NCBI GenBank assembly: GCA_965204215.1
Contig: CBDBDZ010000013.1
Location: forward strand, 496,001 to 560,000
DNA from: CBDBDZ01 sp965204215
GTDB taxonomy: Bacteria > Pseudomonadota > Gammaproteobacteria > Pseudomonadales > GM7GCV1
Length of the DNA stretch: 64,000 nucleotides
Reading direction: 5' to 3'
Both the position numbers and the translations under genes were made by a program. Of the stretch, positions 10,301-18,637 are shown one piece after another. The notes under the pieces were generated by a model, which worked only from the letters and a program-made list of their open reading frames with translations, was not told the DNA's origin and searched no databases. Positions within the stretch are counted from its first letter, which is position 1, and each line of letters starts with the position of its first letter.

Positions 10301-11085
10301 AGACTTTTTTAGGAGATGTTGAGAGAGACAATGGAACGCTCGAAGAGCGGCAAGCCTATAGTTTTACTTCCAAATATAAAAGTGGCGGTTATGAATTGGT
10401 TAATCGCATTGAGTTAAGAGATGATACCAATGATGGTAGTAATGTGCGTCAATGGTTTACTACTAACAGACTTAATATTGACTTAACTGACGGTTTGAAA
10501 TTGCGTGCAAAACTGGATTATTCTCAAACTGAAAATATAACAGATGATTCTGGCGTTGCTGAATTTGGTGAATTTGATTTAGGTTTAGCCTACCGACCCA
10601 TTTCAAACGACAGGTTAAACCTTCTGGCTTTATACACCTATCAATTTGACCAGGATCCCCAACAAAATTTTGGTGAAGCAGTCATTGAAGGCACATTCCT
10701 TGATGAATTGGCACATGTCGTTTCTATTGACGGTATTTATAATATTACCCCCTATTTGCAAGTTGGTGGTAAAGTTGCATTGCGAAATGCGCAAATCAGA
10801 ACTCAACGAGATATCGGTGGATTTGTAGACATTAATACTTTTCTCTATGTGTTGCGTACAAGGTACAATTTCTGGAAGAAGTTTAATGTATTGGCAGAAT
10901 GGAGAAGCTTAAGTGTGGATGCTGCCGGTGATGAGAATAATGGCTTTTTAGCAGCATTAGAATATCATTTAAACAATAATTTTGTATTTGGCGTTGGTTA
11001 TAACTTTACCGACTTTAATGACGATTTAACCAATCTGGACTTTGATGCCAATGGTTGGTTTGTCAGTTTAGTTGGCAAGTATTAA
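7375..11085 (+). CDS. Very large outer-membrane beta-barrel protein, function unknown
   Basis: The 1236-residue product begins with a signal peptide (MKINFEF... cleaved near SAFAQQ) and ends in the aromatic residue pattern VSLVGKY expected of a BAM-assembled barrel. The C-terminal half, from about residue 580, is built of alternating short amphipathic strands with Asn/Asp-rich turns, typical of a wide barrel. The N-terminal half looks soluble. A central segment (YPIYGDNSSISRDVDTQGKF... WGNFNTGI) resembles segments I recall from large uncharacterised surface proteins, but I cannot name a family. ATG 7375 is preferred over 7342 because it gives a clean signal peptide. It occupies the place of lpxC after ftsZ and is probably separately expressed. 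Confidence 0.75.
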   Translation: MKINFEFMHRTLALRAILLFCLESLFGSMSAFAQQEQTQRHVQIGDARFWLVESPTEKSQRLAVLGPEELYAIDGQLTKDAVFIFDSNFPDFIEKWQLEIYDGKDEGLRQPIFLIEGNWLPIGEEVVWDGRLYNNADLGHIDSIQYRLKVFGEKGSAGYTYITHVPIRKGREQRSIAEITKDKDTWFEKLADRNDIERLHFGLPGGMIKVYGENLPPNGFFAIGSYVYPVGLNDRAEIVRHIPTGSYSIPISLWGPNDEGVGEAVLDANIEEEYFFMVALADMTVGQNGVNGSVELVQEDSQFDETLYVDGRFAFYLKGKIRGKYLLTAQLDTGEDDITEVFSDIGRRDSRKLFRRIDPDRFYPIYGDNSSISRDVDTQGKFYVRLESADSKIIWGNFNTGIGGTEYSNYSRGLYGAHVDIRGASTTKYGDRKRIFTAFASTSDTRAAHDEFLGTGGSLYYLNHQDVVLGSAKVAVEVRELSSNRIRERIELEEGRDYEIDDFQGRIILQRPLRPEGARQLLSIVRDEPLEGDEIFLVVDYEFVSPVVESSDDLTVGVRSKVWLGDHIGIGFTALQEQRSTADFSKFGGDVTLKFGKNSHINAEFASSEAGQDIEFGLSEDGGLTFSEENFNEQNFAFTISNPGSGYPNGTFNNIEFVGVQGTRAVGTVVVAGGEIITVNDLVFTAPVPGDRLNPVGLVGGVGGEIMTATAEGRALSINGKFDIADIFGEKRGGQSVGVWYREQDSGFDSVQFNTNNTQNTNYGAEGQFKIGKRFTISGRATVNEVEGQSDSFQGGINAKYSVNDLFSVATEYVYQESNTGLNTDDPTEQSSDTIGAQLQYKILDNLNISATGQTLLSSTDENASNTLYGVGLTYNITRDIALKGEYFDGDSGSGSRFGASYNTDLNKNNSFYVNYDTESLGATDNKITLGHRSKLTDKLSVYQEHRFNNNAAAADRGQSYGINYLFSDNWSLDAETFLGDVERDNGTLEERQAYSFTSKYKSGGYELVNRIELRDDTNDGSNVRQWFTTNRLNIDLTDGLKLRAKLDYSQTENITDDSGVAEFGEFDLGLAYRPISNDRLNLLALYTYQFDQDPQQNFGEAVIEGTFLDELAHVVSIDGIYNITPYLQVGGKVALRNAQIRTQRDIGGFVDINTFLYVLRTRYNFWKKFNVLAEWRSLSVDAAGDENNGFLAALEYHLNNNFVFGVGYNFTDFNDDLTNLDFDANGWFVSLVGKY

Positions 11086-11104
11086 TGACCACCTGAAATG
11101 GTAG

Positions 11105-11120
11105 CAGGCTTTATAGCCTG
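11105..11120. terminator. Short hairpin between convergent genes
   Basis: CAGGCT, TTAT loop, AGCCTG form a perfect 6-bp stem in the 64-bp gap between two convergent genes. No long T-run follows on either strand, so it is only a candidate bidirectional terminator. Confidence 0.35.
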
Positions 11121-11149
11121 ACTCCTTTGTTCGGTATTTTTATGCTGAA

Positions 11150-11629
11150 TTAATAAATGTAATCGAGAGAATACTGAGTTTTAGAGATAACCTCTCGAAG
11201 TACAAAACTGGAATGGACACCGTTAACTCCTTCAATACTGGTTATCTTATTTAATAGTAACTGTTCATAGCTTTTCATATCAGCAACAACGGCTTTTAAA
11301 ATAAAGTCATAAGTTTGGCCTGTCACTAAGTGACATTCAATCACTTCAGGAAACATTTTAATCTCGTCACTAAAATGTTGTATACATTCAGCGGAATGGC
11401 TATCAAGGCTAATGCTAAGCATTACAGTTAAATTGAGATTCAGTGCTTCTCGCGCAAGAATTGCAACCCTTTTTTGGATAACGCCAGCGTCTTCAAGTAT
11501 TTTCACTCGTCTGCCACAGGGCGTTGGTGATAATCCCACTGCATCAGCTAACTCTAAATTAGTGAGTGATGCATCATGCTGTAATTTGTCCAGTATGTGT
11601 TTGTCGAATTTATCTATTTTTATTGTCAT
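11150..11629 (-). CDS. Lrp/AsnC-family transcriptional regulator
   Basis: This 159-aa protein has the N-terminal AsnC-type helix-turn-helix (IDKFDKHILDKLQHDASLTN then LADAVGLSPTPCGRRVKILEDAGVI) and a C-terminal RAM ligand-binding domain (VIECHLVTGQTYDFILKAVV). Family members bind amino acids or related metabolites and control nearby transport or catabolic genes. ATG 11629 gives the standard Lrp beginning; a TTG 27 bases upstream is less likely. The gene is divergent from the TonB-dependent receptor across a 236-bp AT-rich spacer, so that receptor and its own promoter are the natural targets. This last point is inferred from position only. Confidence 0.93.
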   Translation of the reverse strand: MTIKIDKFDKHILDKLQHDASLTNLELADAVGLSPTPCGRRVKILEDAGVIQKRVAILAREALNLNLTVMLSISLDSHSAECIQHFSDEIKMFPEVIECHLVTGQTYDFILKAVVADMKSYEQLLLNKITSIEGVNGVHSSFVLREVISKTQYSLDYIY

Positions 11630-11865
11630 GGGAGGGTTAATGCGTATGTATCCCAAAATTTATTACAAGGGCGCAAATTAATGCGCCAACAGAACAATAT
11701 ATTACCAATAAATTGAAGAAACGACATAAAAATAATGATTAAGTTCATATAAATAGTTAATTTAGGTATTTATTTATCATAATTTTATTGTAGAATGCAA
11801 AACTTGGTTAAGACCTTTAACTATTAACTACATACACATTTTTAAACTACTCAATAGGGGAATTT
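11630..11865. promoter_or_regulatory. Divergent promoter region between Lrp-type regulator and TonB receptor
   Basis: This very AT-rich 236-bp spacer carries no gene. A plausible sigma-70 -10 (TAGAAT near 11792) with a weak TTTATT -35 about 16-17 bases upstream faces the receptor, and AGGGG precedes its ATG by seven bases. Lrp-type operators are too degenerate to mark by eye. Confidence 0.4.
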
Positions 11866-14856
11866 ATGAAACTTAATTTAAAACCATTAGCTGTTGCTGT
11901 AGCCTTGGCTACGCCTTTTAGCTTTACCACACCGGTTGTAATTGCACAGGGGGCCGATCAAATTGAAGAGTTGGTTGTTGTTGGTTCGCGTCGTGAAGCG
12001 CGCTCTGCGGCAGATACTATTGCTCCGGTTGATGTTATCAGTGGTTCGGATTTTGCAGCTCAAGCAACATCAGATATCTCTGATTTATTGAGAATTGCAG
12101 TTCCATCGTTCAATGTTAACACTCAACCTATTTCAGATGCGGCTACTATCGTGCGCCCAGCGAACTTGAGAGGTCTGTCTCCTGATAACACATTGGTACT
12201 GTTAAATGGCAAGCGCCGACATAGAGCATCCGTTATCTCATTTTTAGGTGGTGGTATTTCAGATGGCGCTCACGGGCCTGACATTGGTGTTTTTCCAAGT
12301 ATTGGATTAAAGCAAGTTGAAGTGCTTAGAGATGGCGCCTCTTCTCAATATGGTTCTGATGCAATTGCAGGTGTTATCAACTTTGTATTAAAAGATGATC
12401 GTGAAGGTGGTTCAATAGATATAAAATGGGGTTCAACCTATGAAGGTGATGGTGATAACTTCCGTTTAGCGGGCAACATAGGATTACCTTTGGGTAATGA
12501 TGGCTTTGTCAATATTTCTGCTGAATTTATTGAGGTTGATGATACTATTCGCTCGGTACAAAGAACTGATGCCGCAGCACTTATCGCTGCGGGCAATACT
12601 GCTGTCAGTGATATTAGTGTCAATACCATTACAACTGAATTTGCCCAAATTTGGGGGCAGCCCAATGTAAATGATGACTACAAAATTTTCGTTAATAGTG
12701 GTTATCAAATTAACGATAATCTGGAAGTTTATGCGTTTGCTAACTACGCAGAACGTCAGGTAGAAGGAGGCTTTTTCTTCCGTAACCCAACAAACAGAGG
12801 AGGTGTCTTTAATGGTCCTTTAGTTAGAATTGATGGCACGTCTATTGATGGCGTTAGCGTTGATTCTTTTGGTGGTCTATTTGAACCAGACGTAGATGAT
12901 ACAGATGCAGTACAAGCTTCTATGAATTCATTAGCGGCACTGAGGGCTGAATTGGATTTAGCTGATGATGCAGAACTAACTCAAGCGCTCTTAGCACAAA
13001 ATAATATTTTTGATTCAGTTTCAGTAGGAGACTTGGCTCATACAGGTAATTGCCCAGCGGGTATACCGCTGACGCAAGCAGGTGGTTTAATTCCAGACCC
13101 TGCTATTCTGGCGAGTGTAGAGACTGATGACAACTGTTTTTCTTTTGTTGAGTTATTCCCAGGTGGTTTTGTACCGCGCTTTGGTGGTGATACTGAAGAT
13201 GCAGCCATAGTCTTTGGAGCCAGAGGTGATCTAGATGTTGGTGACGGGCTGGGTTATGATATCAGTTATTCTTATGGCAACAATAGAACTGAGTTTTTTA
13301 TTAATAACACGGTTAATGCATCACTTGGACAGGTTCAACCTCTTGGCGTTGATGGCATTACCAGCTTTAACCCTGGTGCTTATGAGCAAACGGATAATAA
13401 TTTTAACCTGGATTTAAATTATTCAATTCCAATTATCAGTTTCGCATCTGATTTAAGCATAGCGGGCGGTTTTGAATACCGTAGTGAAGAATTTACAATT
13501 ACAGAAGGTGATACAGCCTCCAGAGCAAGAGGAATTTTAACATTGCCAACTGCTATGGCAGTAGCGGAAGGTCTTCTTCCTCCAGACGCTGATACTAGTA
13601 CATTTACTACTGGTCAAGGCTTTGCTTCCAGTTCAAATGGTTTTGGTGGCTTTATATTGCCAGGTACACCAGGTCCGCAAATAGATTCGGCGAGCTTTGA
13701 ACAGACTAACATAGCGTTATACTTAGATTTAGAAGCCGACGTAACTGATAATCTTTCTATGCAACTAGCAGGTCGCTATGAAGATTTTAATACATTTGGT
13801 TCTACTTTTGATTGGAAAGTTGGAGCTTTGTATAAAGTAAGTGATAACTTCCGTTACCGCTTGACTTATTCAACAGGTTTCCATGCACCTACTACAGGTC
13901 AGGCCAATGTTGTCAATGTTTCTACTGTTTTCGTTGGTGGTGTTTTGGAAGATCAGGGTACCATTCCCCTCACCAGCGGTGCTGGTCAGTTTGTTAACCA
14001 ACAACGCTTGAGCAGAGGTGAAGCAATTTTTACCTTAAACCCGGAAGAATCAAAGAGCTTGACAGTTGGTGCTGCGTTTGAATACAGCGGTTGGAACTTT
14101 ACTGTCGACGTATTCAGTATCCAGGTTGAAGGTCGAATTGCTACATCACCACAAATTGATTTTACGGATGAGTTAAATGCGTTTGCAGCAGCCAATGGGG
14201 TTACACTGGCAAATGATTTAACGACTAGCCGAAGACTCATTATTCTTGATGGTGTTACTGGAACCGATAGTTTTGGTAACCCCTTTATTTTTAACGCAGC
14301 AGATTTTGCTGGGTCAGAAGATTTAACGACTTTCACTGTGTTTACTAATAATTTTGATACGACAACTCAAGGCCTTGATTTAGTAGCAAACTATCCATTT
14401 AGTCTTGCCGGTGGTGATTCGAATATTGCCATTGCCGTTAACTATACGAATACCACAGTAACCAACCGCGGTATTTTTGAAGATTTGGGCGACTTAAGAG
14501 TTAGATCACTTCAAGAAAATATTCCTCAATGGAAAGGTAACGTAAATCTTACCAACAGCAACGGTGACTGGAGATGGCTGTTAAGAGCTAATTTCCATGG
14601 TGAATATTTCGAAGATCACCTGGGTAATAATGGTTTCCCTGTTGATTTAGGTGGCGAAATTACTTTTGATATTGAAGTTGGTTATGAAATCAGCGAAGGT
14701 TTTGAACTTATTGCTGGCGCAGCTAATGTTACCAATAACTTTCCTGATGAGCTTCCTGCTGACATAGCTGGTGTAGCGGGTGCTCGTTTCCCTTCTACAG
14801 CACCATTTGGCTTTAATGGTGGGCAATACTATTTCCAGGCACGTTATTCGTTTTAA
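11866..14856 (+). CDS. TonB-dependent outer-membrane receptor
   Basis: The 996-residue receptor has a signal peptide (residues 1-27, cut after VVIAQ), a TonB-box-like stretch (IEELVVVGSRRE) and a plug domain (VIRPANLRGLSPDNTL-type motif, LVLLNGKRRH, GLKQVEVLRDGASSQYGSDAIAGVINFVLK). A C-terminal 22-strand-type barrel ends in RYSF. Such receptors import large or scarce substrates using proton-motive force through TonB-ExbBD. The substrate is not readable; the GSDAIAGVINF plug type is common in marine receptors for sugars, peptides and siderophores. A strong terminator follows. It faces an Lrp-type regulator, hinting at an amino-acid-linked control. Confidence 0.95.
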   Translation: MKLNLKPLAVAVALATPFSFTTPVVIAQGADQIEELVVVGSRREARSAADTIAPVDVISGSDFAAQATSDISDLLRIAVPSFNVNTQPISDAATIVRPANLRGLSPDNTLVLLNGKRRHRASVISFLGGGISDGAHGPDIGVFPSIGLKQVEVLRDGASSQYGSDAIAGVINFVLKDDREGGSIDIKWGSTYEGDGDNFRLAGNIGLPLGNDGFVNISAEFIEVDDTIRSVQRTDAAALIAAGNTAVSDISVNTITTEFAQIWGQPNVNDDYKIFVNSGYQINDNLEVYAFANYAERQVEGGFFFRNPTNRGGVFNGPLVRIDGTSIDGVSVDSFGGLFEPDVDDTDAVQASMNSLAALRAELDLADDAELTQALLAQNNIFDSVSVGDLAHTGNCPAGIPLTQAGGLIPDPAILASVETDDNCFSFVELFPGGFVPRFGGDTEDAAIVFGARGDLDVGDGLGYDISYSYGNNRTEFFINNTVNASLGQVQPLGVDGITSFNPGAYEQTDNNFNLDLNYSIPIISFASDLSIAGGFEYRSEEFTITEGDTASRARGILTLPTAMAVAEGLLPPDADTSTFTTGQGFASSSNGFGGFILPGTPGPQIDSASFEQTNIALYLDLEADVTDNLSMQLAGRYEDFNTFGSTFDWKVGALYKVSDNFRYRLTYSTGFHAPTTGQANVVNVSTVFVGGVLEDQGTIPLTSGAGQFVNQQRLSRGEAIFTLNPEESKSLTVGAAFEYSGWNFTVDVFSIQVEGRIATSPQIDFTDELNAFAAANGVTLANDLTTSRRLIILDGVTGTDSFGNPFIFNAADFAGSEDLTTFTVFTNNFDTTTQGLDLVANYPFSLAGGDSNIAIAVNYTNTTVTNRGIFEDLGDLRVRSLQENIPQWKGNVNLTNSNGDWRWLLRANFHGEYFEDHLGNNGFPVDLGGEITFDIEVGYEISEGFELIAGAANVTNNFPDELPADIAGVAGARFPSTAPFGFNGGQYYFQARYSF

Positions 14857-14877
14857 GTTAATAATATTATTCACTAC

Positions 14878-14908
14878 AAAAAGGGGTGCTTTAGGCACCC
14901 TTTTTTTT
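14878..14908 (+). terminator. Intrinsic terminator after the TonB receptor
   Basis: GGGTGC (14884-14889) pairs with GCACCC (14895-14900), extended by A-U and G-U pairs, and is followed by eight T residues. It lies 22 bp after the receptor stop codon. Confidence 0.88.
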
Positions 14909-15025
14909 GGAAAAAATTCAATAAACAAAAATTATAAAATAGGAGGTATTTTTTCAATTTATGAAAACATAGCAAATTTTGCTATTTGAAAATGGTATGG
15001 ATACAATTAAGGACTAAGTCAAGAT

Positions 15026-16054
15026 ATGTACAGACATATGAATATTTTTGAGCAGCTTTTAGCTGAAAATGATGTGTTGTTAGCCGACGGTGCAACAGGA
15101 ACTAACTTATTTGCATTAGGGCTACAAAGTGGATACCCACCAGAGTTTTGGAACTTAGAAGAGCAAGAGAAAATTCGAAAACACTACCGCGCTTTTATCG
15201 ATGCAGGTTCGGATATTATTTTAACCAATACCTTTGGCGGCAATCGCTACCGGTTAATGTTACACAAGGCAGAAAATAAAGTCGTTGAACTAAATAGTGC
15301 AGCCGTTAAACTGGCTTTGTCAGAAATAAAAGATAGCAATAAAAAAGTAGCTATTGCTGGCTGCATAGGGCCTACTGGCGAAATCTTAAAGCCTATTGGG
15401 ACTTTGGGTTACCAGGATGCAGTATCGGCTTTTACCGAACAATGTACAGCATTAGCAGATGCAGGTGCTGATGTACTGTGGATTGAAACCATGTCATCAA
15501 TTGATGAAATTAAAGCGGCAGTAGAGGCAGGGGTAACAACAGACCTTCCAATAGTATATACAGCAAGTATTGATACCAATGGTAAGACCATGATGGGTTT
15601 ATCGGCAGAGGATATCGTTAATATAGAGCAAGAATTACCTGCAATGCCTATAGCATTAGGCACTAATTGTGGCGTAGGTGCATCTGAGGTTGTCGCTGCT
15701 ATTTTGGCAATGGCTAAACACGAAACCAAACACACCCTCATTGCCAAAGCTAATTGCGGTATTCCGGAATTTGTAGACGGACAAATACGTTATAACGGCA
15801 CCCCTGAATTGATGGCAAAATATGCGGTGTTGGCGCGCGATGCTGGCGCTAAAATAATTGGTGGTTGTTGTGGAACTACCCCAGAGCATATCAGAGTTAT
15901 GCGCAAAGCACTTGATGGTAATCCACGTGTCAACAAGCCTGACCTGGAGCAGATTGAAGCTGAGCTAGGTGACATTTCGCCAGGGATGAAAGCTGAGCTG
16001 ATGGGGACACAAAAAAATATTACTAAAAGGATCAGAAAAAAACGTAGAAGATAA
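15026..16054 (+). CDS. bmt: Betaine--homocysteine S-methyltransferase (bacterial Bmt type)
   Basis: The product moves a methyl group from glycine betaine (or a related donor) to homocysteine, giving methionine. The 342 residues form a homocysteine-methyltransferase barrel with the DGATGTNLF start, LTNTFGGNRYRL, WIETMSS, and the zinc ligands in GTNCG (about residue 214) and GGCCGTTPEH (about 280). The run ADGATGTNLF... GNCGIPEF closely resembles what I remember of rhizobial Bmt, so betaine is the likely donor; S-methylmethionine remains possible. Cystathionine enzymes follow, now separated by an IS30 insertion. AAGGA at 15009-15013 is the best ribosome site for ATG 15026; ATG 15041 is an alternative. 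Confidence 0.85.
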   Translation: MYRHMNIFEQLLAENDVLLADGATGTNLFALGLQSGYPPEFWNLEEQEKIRKHYRAFIDAGSDIILTNTFGGNRYRLMLHKAENKVVELNSAAVKLALSEIKDSNKKVAIAGCIGPTGEILKPIGTLGYQDAVSAFTEQCTALADAGADVLWIETMSSIDEIKAAVEAGVTTDLPIVYTASIDTNGKTMMGLSAEDIVNIEQELPAMPIALGTNCGVGASEVVAAILAMAKHETKHTLIAKANCGIPEFVDGQIRYNGTPELMAKYAVLARDAGAKIIGGCCGTTPEHIRVMRKALDGNPRVNKPDLEQIEAELGDISPGMKAELMGTQKNITKRIRKKRRR

Positions 16055-16065
16055 AACCTCCTAAG

Positions 16066-17143
16066 TTCGCATAATAAGTGCACATCTTAAAAAAGTCGAT
16101 TAACTGTATAATGCAGTTCGTCGAAAAACTTAAAGGTGATGCAATGACCACACGATATATACAATTAACCGACAACGAAAGATACCACATTTACACCATG
16201 AAACGAAGCGGATTTAGCAATTCATCGATAGCAAAAAGTATGGGTCGTCACCATACAACGATAGGTCGTGAATTGAAGCGCAATACTGGCTTGAATGGTT
16301 ACCGTTTTAAGCAGGCTCATGAGAAAGCTCAGCAACGACATCAAATGAAGACAAAGTCAATAAAGCTAACAAAATCGATTCAAGATTTTATTATTAAGAA
16401 GTTGAAGATAGACTGGAGTCCTGAGATTATTTGCGCCATTCTCAAGATGGAGCAAGGCATTAGTATTCATCATGAAAGTGTCTATCGCTTTATTTATGCC
16501 GATAAAGCCAAGGGAGGCAATCTTTATCGGCATTTGAGTCATGCCTCTAAAAAGAACCGCAAACGCTATGGTAAGAACGATTATAGAGGCCGTATCCCCA
16601 ATCGGATTGATATTGAAGAACGCCCCTCTATTGTTGATAAAAAAAGCCGATTAGGCGATTGGGAAGCGGACACGGTTATTGGTAAAGGCCATAAAGGAGC
16701 TATCGTTACACTAGCAGAGCGGCGTAGTCGACTTTATCTAGCTATGCCAATTGCCCGTAAGACAGCAGAGCTAACAAGCGCCGCAGTTATCACTCTTTTA
16801 GCTACTTTTAGGGATTATGTCCACACGATAACCTATGATAATGGTCGTGAGTTCTCAGCCCATAATATCATTGCCGAAAAGCTCGATTGTAAAGGCTATT
16901 TTGCTAGGCCTTATCATAGTTGGGAGAGGGGCTTAAACGAACAAAGCAATGGGTTGCTTAGACGTTATTTTCCTAAGGGCATGGCATTAGATAAAGTAAC
17001 CACTACCGAGGTATTTAATGCGGTTGATAAAATTAATAATCGACCACGTAAATGCTTGGGGTACAAAACCCCTTGGCAGGTATTTCTTGAGCTAACTCAA
17101 GATAAACTTATTTTTTCTAACCAATGTGCACTTATGAGTTGAA
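16066..17143 (+). mobile_element. IS30-family insertion sequence
   Basis: The element carries one transposase gene and ends in inverted repeats of the form TTC-5 nt-ATAAGTGCACAT (left arm 16066-16085, right arm 17124-17143 on the opposite strand). Outer limits are approximate because the five inner bases differ and I see no convincing 2-3 bp target duplication. It separates bmt from the cystathionine beta-synthase gene. Confidence 0.8.
16144..17142 (+). CDS. IS30-family transposase
   Basis: The 332-aa protein has the IS30 N-terminal helix-turn-helix (LTDNERYHIYTMKRSGFS, then SIAKSMGRHHTTIGRELKRN) and the DDE catalytic domain: the first Asp in LGDWEADTVIGKGHKG, the second in ITYDNGREF, and the Glu in ERGLNEQSNGLLR. 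It ends a few bases inside the right terminal repeat, as is usual for the family. ATG 16144 with AAAGGTGAT just upstream is the best start. The frame is intact, so the element may be active. Confidence 0.95.
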   Translation: MTTRYIQLTDNERYHIYTMKRSGFSNSSIAKSMGRHHTTIGRELKRNTGLNGYRFKQAHEKAQQRHQMKTKSIKLTKSIQDFIIKKLKIDWSPEIICAILKMEQGISIHHESVYRFIYADKAKGGNLYRHLSHASKKNRKRYGKNDYRGRIPNRIDIEERPSIVDKKSRLGDWEADTVIGKGHKGAIVTLAERRSRLYLAMPIARKTAELTSAAVITLLATFRDYVHTITYDNGREFSAHNIIAEKLDCKGYFARPYHSWERGLNEQSNGLLRRYFPKGMALDKVTTTEVFNAVDKINNRPRKCLGYKTPWQVFLELTQDKLIFSNQCALMS

Positions 17144-17247
17144 TGTGCGCCTTTTATATTATACTAGGATGAATTGTTCGATATTGATATTGAACTTATA
17201 AAACCTCTATGCTGTAATAACTGCCTCATTTTAATTCTCATAACCTA

Positions 17248-18618
17248 ATGAATAATTACAACAGTGTTTTGGACATGATTGGCAATACACCTATGCTGAA
17301 AGTGAATGCCATGGACACAGGGCTGTGCGAATTGTTTATTAAAATTGAGTACCAAAACCCTGGTGGCTCTATTAAAGACCGCATCGGTTTGGCAATGATT
17401 GAAGATGCAGAGAGCAAAGGTATACTAAAACCAGGTGGCACCATTATTGAAGCAACGGCAGGTAATACGGGACTTGGTTTGGCTTTGGTAGCGGCGCAAA
17501 AAGGTTACCAGTTGATATTGATAATTCCCGATAAAATGAGTCAAGACAAAATATTTCACCTTAAGGCATTGGGTTGCGAAATTATTTTAACACGTTCTGA
17601 TGTGGGCAAAGGTCACCCTGAATATTATCAGGATATTGCACAGCGACTAAATAATGAAATTCCCGATTCGTTTTTCGTCAACCAGTTTAGCAACCATGCC
17701 AACTCCGATATTCATTTTAAAACCACTGGCCCCGAAATTTATCAACAGATGGACGGTAATATAGACGCCTTTGTTGCAGGTGTTGGCTCGGGTGGAACGG
17801 TTACCGGGGTTGGTAAATATTTAAAATCAGTCTCGCCAAATACGCAAATTGTGGTGGCAGACCCTGAAGGCTCAGTAATTGCTGAAGCGGTCAAAACGGG
17901 TGAAGTTAACTATGAAGGTGGCAGTTGGCTGGTAGAGGGAATTGGCGAAGACTTTATCCCTGATATTTTGGATTTATCTGTCATTGACGATGCCGTCACA
18001 GTATCAGACAAAGAGGCCTTTCAGAGCATTCAGGACTTACTCCAGCACGAAGGCTTACTAGGTGGCTCTTCCACTGGTACACTGGTTGCGGGTGCCATTA
18101 AATGGTGTAAGCAGCAAACAGAACCCAAGCGTGTTGTCACCTTTGCTTGTGATACGGGTAACAAATACCTCAACAAAGCCTTTAATCAATCGTGGTTGGT
18201 AGACAATAATCTAGTGCATAGAACTTTACAGGGTAATCTTGCAGATATGGTGAGCAGGCGCGCAGATTTGGATGAATTGGTGTCTGTCAGACCACAAGAT
18301 AACATTAATACAGCCTATAACCGAATGCGTACTGCAGACATTTCGCAATTATTGGTTATGGAAGAAGCTAAGTTGGTTGGTATTATTGATGAAGAAGATA
18401 TCATGTTAGGGGTATACAAAGATGTTCAAGCATTTAATAATACGGTGGAATCAATCATGGTATCCAACCTTGAAACGCTCGATGTGAATGACAGTATAGA
18501 TGCTGTGGCGACACTGCTAAACAAAGACCGGGTTGCCATTATCAAGTCAAGTGGACAACTTATTGGATTAATTACCAAAATTGATTTCGTCAATTACATG
18601 CGCAAACAACTAACATAG
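17248..18618 (+). CDS. Cystathionine beta-synthase (PLP enzyme with CBS-domain pair)
   Basis: The enzyme condenses homocysteine with serine to cystathionine, or acts as a cysteine synthase. The N-terminal ~320 residues are a fold-type II PLP domain: NPGGSIKDR with the PLP lysine at residue 43, ATAGNTGLGLALVAA, GSGGTVTGVGKYL (phosphate loop) and GGSSTGT. Two CBS motifs follow (about 345-456: MRTADISQLLVMEE... IMVSNLETLD... IGLITKIDFVNYMRK), the architecture of true cystathionine beta-synthases. Next comes a cystathionine gamma-enzyme, 19 bases downstream. Together they would run transsulfuration from the homocysteine that Bmt also uses. Plain CysK lacks the CBS pair. Confidence 0.88.
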   Translation: MNNYNSVLDMIGNTPMLKVNAMDTGLCELFIKIEYQNPGGSIKDRIGLAMIEDAESKGILKPGGTIIEATAGNTGLGLALVAAQKGYQLILIIPDKMSQDKIFHLKALGCEIILTRSDVGKGHPEYYQDIAQRLNNEIPDSFFVNQFSNHANSDIHFKTTGPEIYQQMDGNIDAFVAGVGSGGTVTGVGKYLKSVSPNTQIVVADPEGSVIAEAVKTGEVNYEGGSWLVEGIGEDFIPDILDLSVIDDAVTVSDKEAFQSIQDLLQHEGLLGGSSTGTLVAGAIKWCKQQTEPKRVVTFACDTGNKYLNKAFNQSWLVDNNLVHRTLQGNLADMVSRRADLDELVSVRPQDNINTAYNRMRTADISQLLVMEEAKLVGIIDEEDIMLGVYKDVQAFNNTVESIMVSNLETLDVNDSIDAVATLLNKDRVAIIKSSGQLIGLITKIDFVNYMRKQLT

Positions 18619-18637
18619 ACCAAAATGGAGAAACAAC

